Assembly: GCA_028044295.1 (NCBI GenBank)
Contig: JAOFSE010000002.1
Coordinates: 1 to 64,000 of the forward strand
Direction of reading: 5' to 3'
Length of the DNA: 64,000 nucleotides
Source: Sulfurimonas sp.
GTDB lineage: Bacteria; Campylobacterota; Campylobacteria; Campylobacterales; Sulfurimonadaceae
Within the stretch, counting starts at the first letter, position 1. Each line of letters begins with the position of its first letter. Shown one piece after another: positions 61,343 to 64,000 of this stretch. The notes under the pieces were generated by a model. It had not been told where the DNA came from and did not search any database. It saw nothing but the letters and a program-made list of their open reading frames with translations. Position numbers and translations under genes: made by a program.

Positions 61343-62779
61343 ATGAAATTATCCAAACTTAAACTTACTACCCCGTATCTCGATCTAGATGAACTCTTTT
61401 ATGATAAGGTTGAACCGACACCTCTGGAGAAACCATTTTTAATATCAGCTTCAAAAGATGCAGCAAGACTACTGGATGTTAAAGGTGATATTGCTCATGA
61501 TGAGTGGCTAGTTGATGTGGTAAATGGTACTAGAAAGTTAGATGGTTCAACGACTTTTGCTATGTGCTATGCAGGTTATCAGTTTGGCTACTTTGTACCA
61601 CGTCTTGGTGATGGAAGAGCTATAAACTTAGGTAAGGTAAATGGACAAAACCTTCAACTAAAAGGTTCAGGTCTAACAGAGTACTCTCGTCAAGGTGATG
61701 GACGTGCAGTTTTACGTTCAAGTGTGAGAGAGTATCTTATGAGTGAAGCTATGCACGGACTTGGCATAGAGACTTCTCGTGCTTTAGCGCTTATAGGTAG
61801 TGATACAGATGTAGCACGCCAGAGCTGGGAGAAGGGTGCTATAGTACTTCGTCTCTCACCTACTTGGATTCGTTTTGGTACATTTGAGTATTTTGCAGCT
61901 TCAGGTGAGCATCAGAAGTTACAACAACTTGCAGACTATGTCATAGATGAATCATTTCCTGAGTTAAAAGATGAGACAGATATGTATTTAAAAATGTTCA
62001 CTCAAATTGTTAAAAACACAGCTAGCACAATAGCAAGGTGGCAAAGTGTAGGCTTTAACCATGGAGTTATGAACACAGATAACATGTCTATAGATGGTAG
62101 AACTATAGACTATGGGCCATTCGCATTTTTGGATGACTACCAGTCAAACTATGTTTGTAACCACACAGACCATGAAGGTAGATACAGTTTTAGAAATCAA
62201 CCAGGAATAGCTAAATGGAATCTAGAGCAACTCGCTCGTGCACTCTCACCTATACTGAGCCTCGATAAAGCTACTAAGGTGATAGAGGAGTTTGTAAATT
62301 ACTATGAAGATGAATATTTAGATATTATGTATGACAAGATGGGTCTTCATATACGTATAGACACAGATTTAGATCTTTTTGTAGAAATGCTTGAAGCTTT
62401 AGAAGCTACTCCAACTGACTACACAAAGTTTTTTAGAATACTCTCTAAGTATGATGGTAATAGAACTGACATATTAGAGTTGGTAGTATTTAAAAAACCT
62501 CTGCAAGAGTGGCTAGACAGTTATGATGAGAGATTAAAGCTAGAGACACAAAGTGTTGATGAAAGAAACAAAATGATGCTGGGAGTAAATCCTAAGTTTA
62601 TATTGAAAAATCATCTTCTACAAGAGGCTATAGAAAAAGCGAACATAGGTGACTTTAGTATGATTGACGATATGTTAAAAGTCGTACTAACACCTTTTGA
62701 TGAACATCATAAGTTTAACTACCTAACAGCCTCAGCACCAGATAATGCTAAAAACATAAAACTCTCCTGTTCTTCTTAA
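61343..62779 (+). CDS. selO: SelO-family protein adenylyltransferase
   Basis: 478 residues, normal SelO/YdiU length. The pseudokinase fold shows RLGDGRAINLG, LKGSGLTEYSRQGDGRAVLRSSVREYL, and the metal-binding NHGVMNTDNMSIDGRTIDYGPFAFLD. SelO transfers AMP to protein side chains and is linked to redox homeostasis. It lacks a selenocysteine/cysteine tail of the mitochondrial form, as in most bacteria, although a Cys sits near the C-terminus (LSCSS). Confidence 0.93.
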   Translation: MKLSKLKLTTPYLDLDELFYDKVEPTPLEKPFLISASKDAARLLDVKGDIAHDEWLVDVVNGTRKLDGSTTFAMCYAGYQFGYFVPRLGDGRAINLGKVNGQNLQLKGSGLTEYSRQGDGRAVLRSSVREYLMSEAMHGLGIETSRALALIGSDTDVARQSWEKGAIVLRLSPTWIRFGTFEYFAASGEHQKLQQLADYVIDESFPELKDETDMYLKMFTQIVKNTASTIARWQSVGFNHGVMNTDNMSIDGRTIDYGPFAFLDDYQSNYVCNHTDHEGRYSFRNQPGIAKWNLEQLARALSPILSLDKATKVIEEFVNYYEDEYLDIMYDKMGLHIRIDTDLDLFVEMLEALEATPTDYTKFFRILSKYDGNRTDILELVVFKKPLQEWLDSYDERLKLETQSVDERNKMMLGVNPKFILKNHLLQEAIEKANIGDFSMIDDMLKVVLTPFDEHHKFNYLTASAPDNAKNIKLSCSS

Positions 62780-62827
62780 AGCAAATGGTATGTCCTTTGC
62801 TTTAAGAGACCTATAAAAAGGTTTTGA

Positions 62828-63631
62828 ATGATAAAGAAGATTCTCGTATTAATATTAGCTTGTAGTATCTCTCTATTTGGCGATATAAATAAGAATAAAC
62901 TAGATCAGCTCAAAATTGGAGCATTGATTGTAAAAGATTTAAATACAAAAAGTATTTTGTACTCGAAATATGCTCAAAAAAGAGTTCGTCCAGCGAGCTT
63001 AACAAAAATCATGACAACCATCCTAGCCATACAACGTGCTGATATGAACCAGCATGTAACAATAACAAGAGCCATGTTACAAGTGAAACCTACAATCGCT
63101 GGTTATCAAGTAGGCGATTCTGTTTTGATGGCTGATTTAGTTAGAGCAGCCATAATTAAATCAGATAATGATGCTGCAAAAGCGATTGCTATTTCCGTTG
63201 GTGCAGGGAATGAAAAAAGATTTATCGCAATGATGAATGATAAAGCTAAACAACTAGGAATGAATAATACTCATTTTATGAATCCATGTGGATTTGACGC
63301 AAGCAAGCATTACTCTTCTCCCGGTGACTTACTGATACTCGCCGAATATGCAATTAGAAGTCCCATGTTCAATAGATTTAGTAAGAGAAGCTCTTATGAA
63401 TATAGAGTACTGAGAAATGGTAAGTTTAAAATGTTTAAAGCGCATACACATAATCGTCTTCTCAATAAATACCAGTATGCAGTTGGTGTAAAAACTGGTT
63501 ATACATCAAAAGCAGGACCGTGTTTAATCGCTCGTGCTAAAAAAGATGGTCAAGATTGTTTGATTGTTATGATGAACTCTCGAGAAAATCGATGGAAAAC
63601 TGCGAAAGAGATTTTTCAGCAGATAATATAA
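62828..63631 (+). CDS. D-alanyl-D-alanine carboxypeptidase (S11 family)
   Basis: 267 residues with a signal peptide (MIKKILVLILACSISLFGD). Penicillin-binding motifs are all present: SLTK (S57, K60), SDN (112-114) and KTGYT near 225. It removes the terminal D-Ala of peptidoglycan side chains. It is shorter than Escherichia coli PBP5/6 and ends after the catalytic domain, so it lacks the C-terminal membrane-anchoring domain. Confidence 0.92.
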   Translation: MIKKILVLILACSISLFGDINKNKLDQLKIGALIVKDLNTKSILYSKYAQKRVRPASLTKIMTTILAIQRADMNQHVTITRAMLQVKPTIAGYQVGDSVLMADLVRAAIIKSDNDAAKAIAISVGAGNEKRFIAMMNDKAKQLGMNNTHFMNPCGFDASKHYSSPGDLLILAEYAIRSPMFNRFSKRSSYEYRVLRNGKFKMFKAHTHNRLLNKYQYAVGVKTGYTSKAGPCLIARAKKDGQDCLIVMMNSRENRWKTAKEIFQQII

Positions 63632-63633
63632 AA

Positions 63634-64000
63634 CTAATTTTTTAAGAAACAACCAACTCCATAAGGCTTTTTAGAATAAAACTTTTTTCCATGTGCTACT
63701 ATGAGAGCGTGGTACTCTTGATATACTTTTAGCAACTCTTTTTTATCTTTTATCTCTTGTGTCAGGGAATCCTGCATCAGCTTTTTCATCTCTTTATATT
63801 TTACTTTTGCATCTACTAGTCCTAGCTCTATGAGAAGTCTCTTTGTGTAAGCATCTATTTTAAACTCACATTGCTCATAACCATACAGAAGTATAGAGTC
63901 TGCTGTTTCTTCACCAATACCTTTTACATGTAGAAGGTCATCTCTACTTGGAGTTCTTCCATCTAGTGCTTTATAGAACTTGATAAAGGCTAAAATATAC
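63634..64000 (-). CDS. HhH-GPD DNA glycosylase (endonuclease III / MagIII-like), partial
   Basis: The frame runs off the window edge, so only the C-terminal 121 residues are visible. It shows the helix-hairpin-helix LLHVKGIGEETADSILLY and the catalytic aspartate region FKIDAYTKRLL, then a C-terminal segment ending VGCFLKN. No four-cysteine iron-sulfur motif is visible in the tail, which fits MagIII-type 3-methyladenine glycosylases (known in Helicobacter) rather than classical Nth. The helix-hairpin-helix is partly encoded by a TACATGTA palindrome. It converges with the carboxypeptidase gene, two bases apart. Confidence 0.88.
   Translation of the reverse strand, partial: YILAFIKFYKALDGRTPSRDDLLHVKGIGEETADSILLYGYEQCEFKIDAYTKRLLIELGLVDAKVKYKEMKKLMQDSLTQEIKDKKELLKVYQEYHALIVAHGKKFYSKKPYGVGCFLKN

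Larger units (their letters stand above)
7220..63932. repeat. Dispersed palindrome TACATGTA, 30 copies
   Basis: Start positions: 7220, 7711, 9130, 12668, 12871, 13049, 14034, 20545, 25748, 26942, 29227, 29330, 31006, 31061, 31753, 32157, 34189, 34663, 35312, 36034, 39212, 43040, 43059, 48397, 51851, 60282, 60351, 60383, 60854 and 63925. The flanks favour YTACATGTAR: pyrimidine on the left in 27 of 30 and purine on the right in 26 of 30. Twenty-six copies are in genes and four between genes. In genes it reads mostly as Leu/Ile-His-Val (14) or x-Thr-Cys (11), so selection acts on DNA, not protein. None occurs within ribosomal protein coding sequences. Counted by eye; a few copies may be missed. 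Confidence 0.85.

Noticed and set aside
1..64000. CRISPR arrays, tRNA or rRNA genes, insertion sequences, prophage
   Set aside because: I saw no regularly spaced repeats, cloverleaf signatures, transposase or phage structural genes.

Overview
The window is AT-rich, densely coding bacterial chromosome from a Campylobacterota (Epsilonproteobacteria) member, most likely a Sulfurimonas-like free-living lineage. The evidence is family content and order: a Campylobacter-type MqnA of the futalosine menaquinone route, a group III truncated haemoglobin, extended -10 promoters of the form TTTTGnTATAAT, and the run nfu - TPR protein - murE - panD - ybaB - PDZ protein - ispA - tkt, which resembles the Campylobacter jejuni order as I remember it. 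I see no rRNA, tRNA, CRISPR array, insertion sequence or prophage, and no gene-free stretch longer than about 170 bases.

1-6.3 kb holds oxygen- and stress-related accessory genes: a leucine-rich-repeat-variant protein, a tandem ribbon-helix-helix protein translationally linked to a globin-sensor/PsiE membrane protein, a degenerate receiver, a truncated haemoglobin whose start looks frameshifted, a divergent ClpS, a bacteriohemerythrin, and an 874-residue chimera joining a ClpA/B-type AAA+ module to an FtsH-type AAA+ module and a dead M41 peptidase. 6.3-14.2 kb holds metabolism and signalling: tpm, bioA, a pseudo-receiver, mqnA, moaD-moaE-moeA, a PAS-PAS-GGDEF cyclase, rnhB and a DUF4143-like ATPase.

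14.3-25.0 kb is the S10-spc ribosomal protein supercluster (rpsJ to secY-map-infA) with a terminator after infA. 40.1-43.0 kb is the alpha operon (rpmJ-rpsM-rpsK-rpsD-rpoA-rplQ). The two parts are separated by 15 kb of unrelated genes but carry near-identical promoters. The intervening segment encodes a ferredoxin/cyclic-nucleotide-domain membrane protein, a tandem rhodanese, chorismate mutase, PlsC, CvfB, pyruvate kinase, a lipoprotein caspase flanked by duplicated DUF1566 proteins, arsB-arsC, a Bax-type glucosaminidase, a spore-photolyase-like radical SAM protein and small proteins.

43-54.3 kb is mostly core metabolism and cell-wall genes with a large GGDEF-EAL protein inserted before ispA. 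54.3-61.2 kb is a minus-strand signalling block: SagB-type oxidoreductase, TonB receptor, response regulator, histidine kinase, a 48-residue small protein and a GGDEF cyclase. The regulator and the small-protein gene are each preceded by an almost identical 24-bp element with TGTCA repeats one helical turn apart. The window ends with selO, a D,D-carboxypeptidase and a truncated HhH-GPD glycosylase.

Two things stand out. One is the Clp/FtsH pseudoprotease chimera beside an atypical ClpS. The other is the palindrome TACATGTA, which I count 30 times in the window against roughly two or three expected from base composition. It lies in two different reading frames and in intergenic DNA, and is nearly absent from the ribosomal genes and from two accessory blocks. 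It behaves like a highly iterated palindrome of unknown function.
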